DNA of 58,999 nt from Acidobacteriaceae bacterium (GCA_030041305.1 JASHOC010000233.1:1-58999); one strand, 5' to 3'; counted from the first letter of the stretch, positions 1 to 8,907 are shown. The notes: generated by a model from the letters alone, not told the origin. Program-made: numbers and translations.

Positions 1-594
1 GTCTTCCTCTTTGCGCCTCTGTATCACCCGGCCATGAAGGAGCTCGGACCCCTTCGCCGCGCCCTCGGTTTTCGCACCATCTTCAACCTCGTTGGTCCGC
101 TCACCAACCCTGCGGGGGCACGCACGCAGGTGATTGGCGTGCTGGCCCCCAGTAAGGTGCTGCTGGTGGGGCGCACCCTGGCAATGCTCGGCGCCAAACG
201 AGCCTTCGTTGTGCACGGCAGCGACGGGATTGATGAACTGACCACGACGGGCGAATCGGTAGTGGCGCGCGTCGAGGAGTCGGAGAAGGGCGAATCGACG
301 CTGAAGGCCGCGCGCGTCACTCCGGAGATGGCCGGGCTGCCGCGCACCACCCTCGAGCACTTTACCGGTGGCGACGTGGCGACCAATAGCGCGCTCCTCC
401 ATGACGTGCTCACGGGCGCGCCTGGCGCGCGCCGCGATATTGTATTGCTCAACGCCGCGGCAGCGCTGGTGGCCGGGGGTGTGGCCGACGATCTGAAACA
501 GGGGGTCGCGATGGGCGCCGAAGCCGTTGACTCCGGCCAAGCCGCCGCTACGCTTGAGAAGCTTCGCCGTTTCGGAAGTAAATCTGGCTTATAG
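1..594 (+). CDS. trpD: Anthranilate phosphoribosyltransferase, C-terminal part (5' truncated by window edge)
   Basis: TrpD transfers the phosphoribosyl group of PRPP to anthranilate in cytoplasmic tryptophan synthesis. The frame is open from base 1 and reads FLFAPLYHPAMKELGPLRRA, a highly typical TrpD segment, followed by FNLVGPLTNPAGA and the conserved HGSDGIDELTTTG region. About 197 codons are present, roughly the C-terminal 55-60% of a usual 340-residue TrpD; the glycine-rich PRPP-binding region lies upstream of the window. An ATG at 34 is internal to the domain and not a real start. The next gene, rpsU, is about 190 bp away behind its own regulatory-looking region, so the two are probably not co-transcribed. 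Confidence 0.95.
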   Translation, partial: VFLFAPLYHPAMKELGPLRRALGFRTIFNLVGPLTNPAGARTQVIGVLAPSKVLLVGRTLAMLGAKRAFVVHGSDGIDELTTTGESVVARVEESEKGESTLKAARVTPEMAGLPRTTLEHFTGGDVATNSALLHDVLTGAPGARRDIVLLNAAAALVAGGVADDLKQGVAMGAEAVDSGQAAATLEKLRRFGSKSGL

Positions 595-656
595 CTTTCG
601 CCATAAGAAAGTTCATGGCCGCCGATAAGTCCGTGGGCGAAAACCGCGGGTTAACT

Positions 657-711
657 GTGATTTAAATCACCTAGGGGAATGCCTACTAATTCAGCTAGGG
701 GAAATCCTAGG
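657..711. promoter_or_regulatory. Cluster of three palindromic sites upstream of rpsU
   Basis: GTGATTTAAATCAC at 657-670 is a perfect 14-bp palindrome. It runs directly into two similar imperfect palindromes, CCTAGGGGAATGCCTAC at 670-686 and GCTAGGGGAAATCCTAGG at 694-711, both fitting CTAGGGGAAnnCCTA and starting 24 bp apart, close to two helical turns. This looks like a multi-site operator for a dimeric regulator acting on rpsU or on trpD readthrough. The binding protein is unknown; the sites are visible, the function is inferred. Confidence 0.45.
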
Positions 712-783
712 TAGGATGGTGGTAAGATTGAAATTCCAGTATGATAACCACAGCCCGTTGGCAGGTTTGGAGGTGGAGTCTCT

Positions 784-981
784 TTGGCGGAGGTTCGTGT
801 GCAGGAAGGCGAACCGCTCGAAAATGCGCTGCGCCGGTTCAAGCGGAAGGTGCAACAGGAGGACATCATCAAGGAAGTGAAGCGTCACTCCTACTATCTG
901 AAGCCTGGCGAGAAGCGCCGCGTCAAAGCAGCTTTGGCGCGCAAGCGGAATCGCAAGAAAGCTCGCAAAGAGCAAGACTAA
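784..981 (+). CDS. rpsU: 30S ribosomal protein S21
   Basis: S21 is a small basic protein of the 30S subunit, near the 3' end of 16S rRNA, and takes part in translation initiation. The 65-residue product starts MAEVRVQEGEPLENALRRFK, contains the family region KRHSYYLKPGEKRR, and ends in a Lys/Arg-rich tail. The start is TTG at 784, chosen because GGAGG lies about 10 nt upstream and because the N-terminus aligns with the family. An overlapping longer frame (741-1034) is a shadow. Confidence 0.95.
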   Translation: MAEVRVQEGEPLENALRRFKRKVQQEDIIKEVKRHSYYLKPGEKRRVKAALARKRNRKKARKEQD

Positions 982-1276
982 CTCGCATCCCATCGCGGAA
1001 GCGCTGTTCCGGCGGCTTCTTCGGAAGCTGCTAAGTTAAAGCAAAATCCGGATTGGCGCTTCGCGAGGCTGTCGCACTTTTGCATCTCTTGTAACTCACT
1101 TGCACCCTTGCATTCTGCGACTCCCGTTTTCGGGAGGCAACTGCGTAAGCCGCGCTTCTTTAATGCGGTCCGGGCCCTTTTCAGAGCAAATGGAACGGGA
1201 ACAGGGAGCCGGGACCGGCAAGTTGCATCCCCCATGGCCGATTTCGGTGTACTTCCCTTTTCCGGGGAAGCCGGTT

Positions 1277-1588
1277 ATGGAATTCACGGATCGAGTACTC
1301 AAGTGCACCGACTGTGGCGCCGAGTTCATTTTCACAGCCGGCGAGCAGGTTTTCTTCCACGATAAGCAGTTCAAGAACGACCCCAAGCACTGCAAGCAGT
1401 GCAAAGCCAAGCGCGCCCGCGGCTCACTGCGGGTTCGTCCGGAGACCCGGACCACCTGCTCGGAGTGCGGCACGGAAACTACGGTGCCATTCAGACCCAC
1501 GCAGGGCAGGCCCGTGCTTTGCCGCTCCTGCTATCAGAGGCAGCAAACCAGGCCGCAGATGGTTCCGCCTAGCGTAGCGCAAGACTGA
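1277..1588 (+). CDS. Zinc-ribbon protein with two pairs of CxxC knuckles
   Basis: This 103-residue protein has four CxxC pairs: KCTDCG and CKQCK in the first half, then CSECG and CRSCY in the second. That indicates two structural zinc sites. The segment between them (FIFTAGEQVFFHDK) resembles the 'probable zinc-ribbon' family often found as small free-standing bacterial proteins. Function is unknown; nucleic-acid or protein binding is likely for this fold. I chose the ATG at 1277, which has a GGGGAAG-like Shine-Dalgarno just upstream. A longer frame from 1100 would add a low-complexity extension. The 3' end overlaps the convergent DinB gene by 20 nt. Confidence 0.75.
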   Translation: MEFTDRVLKCTDCGAEFIFTAGEQVFFHDKQFKNDPKHCKQCKAKRARGSLRVRPETRTTCSECGTETTVPFRPTQGRPVLCRSCYQRQQTRPQMVPPSVAQD

Positions 1589-2066
1589 AGAGAAGGTCAC
1601 CCCGGAAATTTGAGGGGAACCCGGCTGTGCGGACCAAAGTAGCCAGTTGCGCCCAGTGCCGCTGACTATGGAAGAAGGTGTGCGCCGCCACCTTGCGCCG
1701 CGAGACGGCTCGTTCCTGCGCGGGAACCCAGTCGAAATCGAGAATGTAGGTTCCCTCCCAGCTCGCCTCCGGCGCCGCGAGCAGGTTGCGGAAAATTTCC
1801 ATCGCCTCGCGATGCAGCAAAAACAGAGCCTCGAGCGGTCCGGCGGGCATGGCTTCGCGGGCCGTGAGGGGCAGTGCGGCCAGCCGCTGGCCCCAACGCA
1901 ACTCCACCCCCCAAATATGCCGCACGAATTCCTGCACGTTTTTCGTGCCGCCGATGTTGCAGGGCAACTCGAGCAGATTGGGATTGGTGTCCAGGTGGGC
2001 TTTCCAGAACTGCGCCGCCTCGTTGTTCCAGGCGAACAACTCTTCCAACGTCACTCCAACGCTCAT
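1569..2066 (-). CDS. DinB-family protein
   Basis: A 165-residue four-helix DinB/YfiT-like protein. Members bind a divalent metal through three histidines and are mostly thiol-dependent transferases or stress proteins of undefined role. Candidate ligands are H50 (FVRHIWG) and H129/H133 in AAHTFFHSQRHWAQL. The ATG overlaps the purD stop in an ATGA arrangement, so it is translationally coupled to purD as second gene of a two-gene operon. The substrate cannot be read from sequence. Confidence 0.8.
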   Translation of the reverse strand: MSVGVTLEELFAWNNEAAQFWKAHLDTNPNLLELPCNIGGTKNVQEFVRHIWGVELRWGQRLAALPLTAREAMPAGPLEALFLLHREAMEIFRNLLAAPEASWEGTYILDFDWVPAQERAVSRRKVAAHTFFHSQRHWAQLATLVRTAGFPSNFRGDLLFSLALR

Positions 2067-3346
2067 ACGTGGGCTGCTCCTTTCAGCGCGCGCCGGCCAA
2101 TGTCGCGCCGGTAATAGATGCCTTCGAAACTGATTTCGTCCATTGCGCGATAGGCGCGGTCCAGCGCTTCTTCAAGCGAGTCGGCCATCGCAGTCACGCC
2201 GAGTACGCGCCCGCCGGCCGTCACCAATTGCCCGCCTGCCTGGGCCGTGCCGGCATGAAAAATCTGCACTCCGGGCGTTTGCCCAGCGGCGCCAAGACCG
2301 GCGATTGGCCAACCGGTCTTATAGTTCCCTGGATAACCCGCCGAACTGGCCACCACGCACGCTGAAGCGCCGGGAGCCCAGCGCAGCTCGGTTTCCGCGA
2401 GCTCACCATCGATGGCCGCATCGAGCGCATCGATCAGATCACTCTCCAGCCGCACCAGAATCGCCTGCGTCTCGGGGTCGCCAAAGCGCACATTGAATTC
2501 CAGCACTTGCGGCCCTCGCGCCGTGATCATCAGGCCGCAATACAGCACGCCCGTAAAAGGCACATCTTCGTCGGCCATACCGCGCACCGTAGGCTCGGCA
2601 ATGTGGCGCAAAATCCACTCTGTCATGCCCGGGTCGAGCATCGCGTCCGTCGAATACACGCCCATGCCGCCCGTATTCGGACCGGTGTCGCCATCGCCAA
2701 TCCGTTTATGATCCTGGGCCGGCGCCAAGGGAACCACGTGGCTGCCGTCGCACAAGCAGAGAAAACTAATTTCTTCGCCTTCGAGGAATTCTTCGAGCAC
2801 CACCTGCCGCTCCGCCGCGCCCAGCAGCTCGCCGGAAAACAGGCCCTGCGCAGCCTCCATGGCCGTCGCGCGCGAAGGGCAGATGATGACTCCTTTACCC
2901 GCCGCCAGCCCGTCCGCCTTCACCACGATCGGCGGGTGAAAGAGGTCGACAGCTTTTCCAAACTCGGCGGCCGTAGCACAGACTGCGTAGTTGCCCGTGG
3001 GGATGTTGTGCCGCTGCAGGAAGCGCTTGGCAAAGCCCTTGCTCGTCTCCAGCATGGCCGCCACGCGCGTGGGCCCGAACACCCGTAATCCCCGCTCCCG
3101 AAGCGCGTCCACAACACCGAGCGACAGCGGCAGTTCCGGTCCCACGATAATCAGACCCGGCCGCTCCGCAACGGCCAGCCGCACCATCGACTCCAGATCG
3201 TTCAGCTTTACCGGCGCGCATCGCGCAGTTTGTGCTATGCCGCCGTTGCCCGGCGCGCACACCACCTCTGTGACGCGCGGGCTGCGCGCCGCCGCCCACG
3301 CCAGCGCATGTTCCCGCCCTCCCGAACCAAGAATCAAGACCTTCAT
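2063..3346 (-). CDS. purD: Phosphoribosylamine-glycine ligase (GAR synthetase)
   Basis: PurD joins glycine to phosphoribosylamine with ATP, the second step of purine synthesis. The 427-residue product begins MKVLILGSGGREHALAWA and carries the ATP-grasp signatures VVKADGLAAGKGVI and FNVRFGDPETQ, as in typical full-length PurD (about 430 residues). I start at the ATG at 3344-3346, which aligns with family N-termini; the open frame continues upstream to 3403 but only adds an arginine-rich stretch. It overlaps the downstream DinB gene by four bases. Confidence 0.97.
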   Translation of the reverse strand: MKVLILGSGGREHALAWAAARSPRVTEVVCAPGNGGIAQTARCAPVKLNDLESMVRLAVAERPGLIIVGPELPLSLGVVDALRERGLRVFGPTRVAAMLETSKGFAKRFLQRHNIPTGNYAVCATAAEFGKAVDLFHPPIVVKADGLAAGKGVIICPSRATAMEAAQGLFSGELLGAAERQVVLEEFLEGEEISFLCLCDGSHVVPLAPAQDHKRIGDGDTGPNTGGMGVYSTDAMLDPGMTEWILRHIAEPTVRGMADEDVPFTGVLYCGLMITARGPQVLEFNVRFGDPETQAILVRLESDLIDALDAAIDGELAETELRWAPGASACVVASSAGYPGNYKTGWPIAGLGAAGQTPGVQIFHAGTAQAGGQLVTAGGRVLGVTAMADSLEEALDRAYRAMDEISFEGIYYRRDIGRRALKGAAHV

Positions 3347-3515
3347 TGCAGCAGTCCGCGCCCCTCGTCGTCCGGCGCGCCCCCGATAGGTAATGGTCGG
3401 CAACCGGGGCAGGATAAGTCAAACGCCGGAGTGTCGACAAGCCAGGTAAAATGGCGAAACCCTATACTGATGCCGGAGGCGAACAGGTTAGACTGCTCAG
3501 CCGAATTGACCCGCG

Positions 3516-3704
3516 ATGGTTCGCACCCGCATCAAGCCCTACCAGCAGCAGCTGGCCGAAAAAGCCCGGCGCGACGAGCAGCGACGCATCTATCGCCGCA
3601 ACCAGGTCTTCGGCTTGCTCCTGATCGCTGCCGGCATCTGCGTTTGGTGGCTTTTCCACACTAATCCCAAATGGATCTTCCCTCCCGGTTGGTGGCGACC
3701 GTAA
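3516..3704 (+). CDS. Small single-span membrane protein, unknown function
   Basis: A 62-residue protein with a basic, polar N-terminus (RTRIKPYQQQLAEKARRDEQ) followed by one hydrophobic span (VFGLLLIAAGICVWWLF) and a short Trp/Pro-rich tail. The charge pattern predicts a cytoplasmic N-terminus. It lies between divergent purD and miaA, with no strong Shine-Dalgarno. The organised charged/hydrophobic pattern favours a real gene, but I recognise no family. Confidence 0.5.
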   Translation: MVRTRIKPYQQQLAEKARRDEQRRIYRRNQVFGLLLIAAGICVWWLFHTNPKWIFPPGWWRP

Positions 3705-3798
3705 ATGCAGGGGGCAGGTTTCAGGTTTCACGGGTCAATGATCAGTGCCCGATAGAGGTGGCCTTTCGTTGTCCGGATTTTGCGATTGAGGAGCTGAT

Positions 3799-4761
3799 TT
3801 GAGTACGCCGCCAGGATCGCTCGCGCCGGAAAAGGAGCCATTGGTCGTTCTCCTGCTTGGCCCCACCGGGAGCGGCAAAACCGCGCTCGCGCTCGCGCTT
3901 GCCGAGCGCTTTCACGGCGAAATCGTCAGTTGCGACTCGGTCGCCGTGTATCGCGGGATGGAGCTGGGCACGGCTAAACCCACCCCAGAAGAACGCGCCT
4001 GCATCCCGCATCACCTAATCGACGTGACCACGCCCGACTACCCCTTCACGGCCGGCGAGTACATCCGCCAGGCGCGCACCGTCCTGCGCGCCATCGCCGC
4101 CCGCGGCCGTCTGCCGATTGTCAGCGGCGGAACCGGGCTCTACATGCGAGCGCTGACCGAAGGCCTGTTCGCCGGCCCAGTGCGCCACGAAGATCTGCGT
4201 GCGCGGTTGCGGCACAGCGCCCAGACCCGCGGCGGAGCCTGGCTGCATCGCCTGCTGGCACGGCTCGATCCCGCCTCCGCTGCCCGCATCCACGCCAATG
4301 ATGCGCCCAAGCTGATCCGGGCCATCGAGATTTGTGTCGCAGCGCGCCGGCCCATGTCGGACATCCTTGCCCACGATTCGCTCACCGGTTTCTGCTTGCT
4401 GCGCATCGGCCTCAACCCTCCGCGCCAGCAGCTTTACGACCGCCTGAACCGCCGCTGCGCAGAAATGTTCGGGGCGGGCCTCGTTGAAGAAACCCGCGCC
4501 CTCCTCGCGCAGTACGGCCCCGTCAAAGCGCTCGACTCGCTCGGCTACAAACAGGCATTAGCCGTCCTGGCAGGGACCTTGAGCCTTGAGGAAGCGATCC
4601 AGGTTGCGCAGCAAGGCCATCGCCACTATGCCAAGCGCCAGATAACGTGGTTTCGCCGCGAGCCGGATGTTCATTGGCTCGAAGACTTCGGCGATGCGTT
4701 CAACGCCCTGAACCAGGCCGCCGCGCTGGTGCAATGCTCGTTCTCCGAACCGTTAGAATGA
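3799..4761 (+). CDS. miaA: tRNA dimethylallyltransferase
   Basis: MiaA adds a dimethylallyl group to N6 of A37 in tRNAs that read codons starting with U. The 320-residue product has the P-loop GPTGSGKT (residues 21-28), the conserved SCDSVAVYRGMELGTAKP block, GGTGLYMRAL, and the C-terminal region YAKRQITWFRRE. Length is typical. The start is TTG at 3799 with a GAGGAG-like site just upstream. lpdA follows within about 60 nt, so the two may share a transcript. Confidence 0.96.
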   Translation: MSTPPGSLAPEKEPLVVLLLGPTGSGKTALALALAERFHGEIVSCDSVAVYRGMELGTAKPTPEERACIPHHLIDVTTPDYPFTAGEYIRQARTVLRAIAARGRLPIVSGGTGLYMRALTEGLFAGPVRHEDLRARLRHSAQTRGGAWLHRLLARLDPASAARIHANDAPKLIRAIEICVAARRPMSDILAHDSLTGFCLLRIGLNPPRQQLYDRLNRRCAEMFGAGLVEETRALLAQYGPVKALDSLGYKQALAVLAGTLSLEEAIQVAQQGHRHYAKRQITWFRREPDVHWLEDFGDAFNALNQAAALVQCSFSEPLE

Positions 4762-4819
4762 ACTGTTGCAACGCAATCGGGAATGGGATGCGGTAACACA
4801 AGCCTCCGGGAGCGCGCCT

Positions 4820-6250
4820 GTGCCAGACACCCTTTATGACGTAGCAGTCATCGGCGGCGGACCCGCCGGCTATACGGCCGCCATTCGCGGCGCGGAGTTC
4901 GGCCTCAATGTGGCGCTCATCGACGCCAGCCCGCGCCTGGGCGGCACGTGCCTCCATGTCGGCTGCATTCCCACCAAAGCGCTGCTGTTCAACGCGGAGC
5001 TGTGGGACCATCTGAAGCATGCGGCCGAGTACGGCATCGCCGGCATCGGAACACCCACGCTCGACTGGGCCGCGGTGCTCGGGCGCAAAAGCGCCATCAT
5101 CGACCGGCACGTGAAGGGCCTCGAATTCCTGATGCGCAAGCACAAGATCGCCGTCATTTCGGGCTTTGGTCGCCTCGCCGGTCCCGCGCAAGACGGCGTG
5201 CACACGGTCGATGTCGCCCCGTCGGGCCACGCCGGCTCCGGGACTACCGCGGTCAGAGCTAAGAACGTCATCCTCGCCAGCGGATCGGAAGCCAAACTCC
5301 TCCCCGGCCTCACCGCAGATGACGTCATCCTCACCAACATCGAAGTTCTTTCGCTTCCCCAGGCGCCCCGCTCGCTCATTGTCATCGGCGCAGGCGCCGT
5401 GGGCGTCGAGTTCGCCTCCATTTTTCGCAGCTTCGGCGCCGAAGTCAGCATTCTCGAATTCCTGCCCCGCGTGGTCCCTCTCGAAGACGAAGAAATCTCT
5501 AAGGAGCTGGCCCGCGTCTTCAAAAAGCGCGGTATCGACATTAACACCGGCGCCAAGGTTGAAAAAGTCGAGCGAACCCCCGCCGGCGCGCGCGTCACGT
5601 ATACGGCCTCGAATGGCAGCACGCAAACCAGGGAGGCCGAAAAGGTCCTCGTGGCCGTGGGCCGCGCGCCCAACACCGCCAACGTCGGCCTCGACAAAAC
5701 CCGCGCCGAGCTCGACCGCGGCTTCGTCAAAGTGGGCGAGGCGCAAGAGACCGCTGAACCCGGCCTCTACGCCATCGGCGACATCGTGGCCGGTCTGCCG
5801 CAATTAGCCCACTCAGGCTCCATGGCGGGCATGGTGGCCACGGCCAAAATCGCCGGTCGCCCCTACCGCGACGTGCGCCGCGACCGCATCCCCAACTGCA
5901 CCTTCTGCGAGCCGCAGATTGGTTCCGCGGGCTTGACCGAGGCCCAAGCCAAAGAAAAGGGCTACGAAGTCAAAATCGGCAAATTCCCCTTTGCGGGTAA
6001 CTCCAAGGCCACCATTGTTGGCGGCCACGACGGCTTTGTGAAGATCGTCTCCGACGCCCAGTACGGCGAGATTCTCGGCGTGCACATCATTGGGCCGCAA
6101 GCCACCGAGATCATCGCCGAAGCTGTCGCCGTCATGGAGTTAGAAGGCACGGTCGAGGAGATGATGTACACCGTGCACGCCCACCCTACGCTCGCCGAAT
6201 CGATGCTCGACGCGTACGGAGCGGTGGAGGGCATGGCCATCAACGCGTAA
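4820..6250 (+). CDS. lpdA: Dihydrolipoyl dehydrogenase (E3)
   Basis: This FAD enzyme reoxidises dihydrolipoamide of the 2-oxoacid dehydrogenase and glycine cleavage complexes, producing NADH. The 476-residue protein has the FAD-binding GGGPAGYTAA at the N-terminus, the redox disulfide in GGTCLHVGCIPTKAL (C44/C49), the NAD-binding VIGAGAVGVEFASIF, the second FAD motif LYAIGDIV, and the catalytic HAHPTLAE near the end. I prefer the GTG at 4820, preceded by GGGAG at a 7-nt spacing and aligning with the family. A TTG at 4766 in the same frame would add 18 residues without a clear ribosome site. No E1/E2 genes are nearby. Confidence 0.95.
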   Translation: MPDTLYDVAVIGGGPAGYTAAIRGAEFGLNVALIDASPRLGGTCLHVGCIPTKALLFNAELWDHLKHAAEYGIAGIGTPTLDWAAVLGRKSAIIDRHVKGLEFLMRKHKIAVISGFGRLAGPAQDGVHTVDVAPSGHAGSGTTAVRAKNVILASGSEAKLLPGLTADDVILTNIEVLSLPQAPRSLIVIGAGAVGVEFASIFRSFGAEVSILEFLPRVVPLEDEEISKELARVFKKRGIDINTGAKVEKVERTPAGARVTYTASNGSTQTREAEKVLVAVGRAPNTANVGLDKTRAELDRGFVKVGEAQETAEPGLYAIGDIVAGLPQLAHSGSMAGMVATAKIAGRPYRDVRRDRIPNCTFCEPQIGSAGLTEAQAKEKGYEVKIGKFPFAGNSKATIVGGHDGFVKIVSDAQYGEILGVHIIGPQATEIIAEAVAVMELEGTVEEMMYTVHAHPTLAESMLDAYGAVEGMAINA

Positions 6251-6324
6251 GACAGCCACCGTGAAGGCGCCGGGAGACGTGATTGCAAAGCCTTTGAGAC
6301 AAAGGCAGCCATAGGACGGCAAGC

Positions 6325-7485
6325 ATGAACGAGGAGAGAAATCCATCCGATTTCGATACTCCCGGAGCCGGCAAACCTCTCGATCTCGCCGAGTTTGAGC
6401 CGCAAAGCATGCTTGAGGCGCCGCGTACCTATGTCGAGCGGGCACGCTACCCGGTGATCGACATGCATGCGCACATGTCATTCTCGGCAAAAATCGTCAA
6501 CGGCGTTCATCTTGCGGCGGAGCGTGCGTTCCTGACGAGCGCCGGGGAAATGATCCCGTTGATGGATCGCAAGAATGTGCGCATGATGAACAACCTGACC
6601 GGAGGGTTTGGCAGCGGTCTCGAAGAATCCATCGACCGTTTCGACGGCGCCTGTCCGGGGCGGTTCTGCACATTTACGGAGCCCGACTACGGACGATTTC
6701 TGGAACCGGGCTACCCGGAGCAACAGGCGCTCGCGATCGAGCAAGCCAGGCAAGCCGGCGCCAAGGGATTGAAGCTCCTCAAAACGCTCGGATTATATCT
6801 GCGTGAAGAGATTACGCAAGGCGCGCTGGTGAAAATTGACGATGCGCGTTTCGACCCCATGTGGGAGGCGTGTGCGGCGCTCGACATGCCCGTGGCCATA
6901 CACGTCTCCGATCCAGTGGCGTTTTTCCGGCCGACGGACCGCTTTAACGAGCGCTACGAAGAGTTGAATCACCATCCCGACTGGTCGTTCCACGGGGCAG
7001 GCTTTCCGTCAAATTCCAAACTGCTCGCCGCACGCGACCGTGTGTTTGCGCGGCACCCGCGCACGCAATTCATCGCTCTGCATGCCGGTAATTTTGCGGA
7101 GGACCTTAGCCATGTGGCGGCCAGCCTCGATCGTTTTCCGAATATGAGCGTCGACATTGCCGCGCGCATCAGTGAGCTCGGACGCCAACCACGGGCCGCG
7201 CGAGCTTTCTTTGAGACGTATCAGGACCGGATCCTCTTCGGGACCGACGCCATTCCGCACGGCGAGAACTATCCGCAGCAGCTTTTTTGCGACGCTCTCT
7301 ACGAAATCTACTTTCGCTTTCTCGAAACCGACGACGAGTACTTCGACTATGCTCCGGCCAAAACGCCTCCGCAGGGAAGATGGTGTATTTCCGGACTTGG
7401 CTTGCCGGATTCAATCTTAAGAAAGGTCTACCACGAAAACGCGGAGCGGCTCTTGCACGTTTCGCTCGAGACCGGGGGCTTTTGA
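6325..7485 (+). CDS. Amidohydrolase-family (TIM-barrel) metal-dependent hydrolase
   Basis: A 386-residue protein of the amidohydrolase_2 group. The metal-binding HxH is in VIDMHAHMS near residue 48. Further conserved points are the barrel Lys in KGLKLLKTLG, VAIHVSDP, IALHAGN and the terminal Asp in ILFGTDAIPHGEN. These enzymes hydrolyse or decarboxylate small, often aromatic, acids; the substrate here is unknown. No signal peptide is visible, so it is presumably cytoplasmic. The start at 6325 is ATG with a weak upstream purine tract. Confidence 0.8.
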   Translation: MNEERNPSDFDTPGAGKPLDLAEFEPQSMLEAPRTYVERARYPVIDMHAHMSFSAKIVNGVHLAAERAFLTSAGEMIPLMDRKNVRMMNNLTGGFGSGLEESIDRFDGACPGRFCTFTEPDYGRFLEPGYPEQQALAIEQARQAGAKGLKLLKTLGLYLREEITQGALVKIDDARFDPMWEACAALDMPVAIHVSDPVAFFRPTDRFNERYEELNHHPDWSFHGAGFPSNSKLLAARDRVFARHPRTQFIALHAGNFAEDLSHVAASLDRFPNMSVDIAARISELGRQPRAARAFFETYQDRILFGTDAIPHGENYPQQLFCDALYEIYFRFLETDDEYFDYAPAKTPPQGRWCISGLGLPDSILRKVYHENAERLLHVSLETGGF

Positions 7486-7577
7486 GGGGCAGATTGTCTC
7501 TGCGGCAAGCAGGCGTTGCCGGAGTGACCCGCGTCGGCCGGTCATCGGGCGCCATGTTGCAAGTCGAACCCGTCCAG

Positions 7578-7688
7578 AGCATTTTCGGAATTTCCGTGCA
7601 CTTTTGAAATCATTGAAAGGTGCCTTTTTCTTTGAGGAAAAAGCCACTTGAGGTCGTGGATTCGGTCTACAGTAATTCCGAAAATGCT
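7578..7688 (+). repeat. 111-nt palindromic element, copy A (possible structured RNA or MITE)
   Basis: Perfect 15-bp outer inverted repeats, AGCATTTTCGGAATT (7578-7592) and AATTCCGAAAATGCT (7674-7688), enclose an 81-nt interior. The interior holds a second hairpin (around 7619-7648: GTGCCTTTTTC against GAAAAAGCCAC, one mismatch). The right arm supplies part of the stop codon of the convergent deacetylase gene. A copy with the same length and a conserved interior lies at 37477-37587 on the other strand. Both sit between convergent genes, so a bidirectional terminator or REP-like role is plausible. Confidence 0.7.
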
Positions 7689-8526
7689 ATAGGTCCGCAA
7701 AGGAAACCAGCTTCAGGGCGGGAAATTCGCGGATGGCGCCGAGCGCGTTGCGTTCGACGTCTCGGGCGGCGTGCAGCCGGGTGCGGATGCGGGCGAGATC
7801 GGCGTCGTTGTAGCCGGGATGCGTGACCAATTCCCAGGTCCCGGCGGGAAGATGGGCGAGCAGGGCGCGGACCGTGGAAGCATTAAGAGCTCCGGTGCCC
7901 ACGACGGCGATGGTTCCGTGGGTGGTGGAAAATCCCTGTTCGGCACTACGGCGCCGGAAGTAAGGCGCCAGCCCTCGCAGGGCGCGCACTTGAACGCGGC
8001 GCGGCCATGATGCGCCGCCGGTGGCGCGCACCGCCCACTCCGGCTCAAAAGGATTGCGGACCGCGTGGATCCCCGCGGCGCGCGACGCCCGCAGCAGTGG
8101 GCTGAGCGCAGCGGGAAACATGTGCAGATGCTTGTGGGTGTCGAAGTGGTCGAGCTTGAGGCCCATGGATTGAAGGAACGCCATCTGCGCCGCAGCCTCG
8201 GCCTCAATGTGGCTGGAACGGATGGCGCCCGCGAACAGGCGCAACAGGAATGCGCTCAGGGTGGGCAGAAACTGGCCAGTTCCGCGGTCGATTAAGGAGG
8301 GAATTTGGCCCGCAGGAAGCACCGGCTCGCCGTCCGCGAGCACTACATGGCATCCCAGGCCAAGCGATGGAGTTGCGCGCGCCACCTCGATCGCCTCGCG
8401 CGTAGCCGCCGCCCGCGCCATCAGAGAAGCGCTAGTCAGCACGCCAGCCGCGTGCAGCTCCACAATGGCGCGGTTCACTCCAGCAGTTAGTCCAAAATCG
8501 TCCGCATTGACGATGAGACGACTCAT
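7687..8526 (-). CDS. ChbG/HpnK-family carbohydrate deacetylase
   Basis: A 279-residue YdjC/ChbG/HpnK-type deacetylase. Family members remove N-acetyl groups from chito-oligosaccharides (ChbG) or act in hopanoid side-chain synthesis (HpnK). The metal and catalytic motifs are LIVNADDFGLT at the N-terminus, LGLGCHVVL, and LDHFDTHKHLHMFP; ELVTHPGYND is near the C-terminus. The ATG at 8524-8526 aligns with the family. No hopanoid genes are nearby, so which branch it belongs to cannot be decided here. Confidence 0.85.
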   Translation of the reverse strand: MSRLIVNADDFGLTAGVNRAIVELHAAGVLTSASLMARAAATREAIEVARATPSLGLGCHVVLADGEPVLPAGQIPSLIDRGTGQFLPTLSAFLLRLFAGAIRSSHIEAEAAAQMAFLQSMGLKLDHFDTHKHLHMFPAALSPLLRASRAAGIHAVRNPFEPEWAVRATGGASWPRRVQVRALRGLAPYFRRRSAEQGFSTTHGTIAVVGTGALNASTVRALLAHLPAGTWELVTHPGYNDADLARIRTRLHAARDVERNALGAIREFPALKLVSFADL

Positions 8527-8645
8527 CGGCTGAGTGTATCAACCGCGCCTGCACCGGCTGTTCAGTGCGCATGCTCAGGGCCCCGGCCGGCCGCGTCGCT
8601 GCTATCATGGCAGAAGGCCGGAATGGCATTTTTACCGCCATGAGC

Positions 8646-8722
8646 GGGCGGTTAGCTCAGTTGGTTAGAGCGCCTGCCTTACAAGCAGGAGGTCGCAGGT
8701 TCGAGCCCTGCACTGCCCACCA
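8646..8722 (+). tRNA. tRNA-Val (anticodon TAC)
   Basis: A full cloverleaf: acceptor GGCGGT with one more G at the 5' end pairs with ACTGCCC, D-arm TAGCTCAGTTGGTTAGAGC, anticodon arm CCTGC-CTTACAA-GCAGG with anticodon TAC, T-arm GCAGG-TTCGAGC-CCTGC, and an encoded CCA. The last 28 bases recur with two mismatches at about 24869-24896. Confidence 0.97.
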
Positions 8723-8907
8723 TCCTGAAGACAAACTCCAACAAAGTAATGGTTAATTGAATGGGCGCGTCCTTCCAGAGGCAGAAGCGCCCCAGGAACG
8801 TGGGGCGCAAATTCAGCATCGGATTGTCATGACGGACCGGTGGTGACGGTGATGTCTGACGAAGCGAGATCCCCCGGGTCGTTTAAAATGAAAAGCAGGT
8901 TCCTGAT

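Noticed and set aside
4700..5803. 367-codon minus-strand frame over lpdA
   Set aside because: Fully antisense to a well-conserved dihydrolipoyl dehydrogenase; composition typical of shadow frames.
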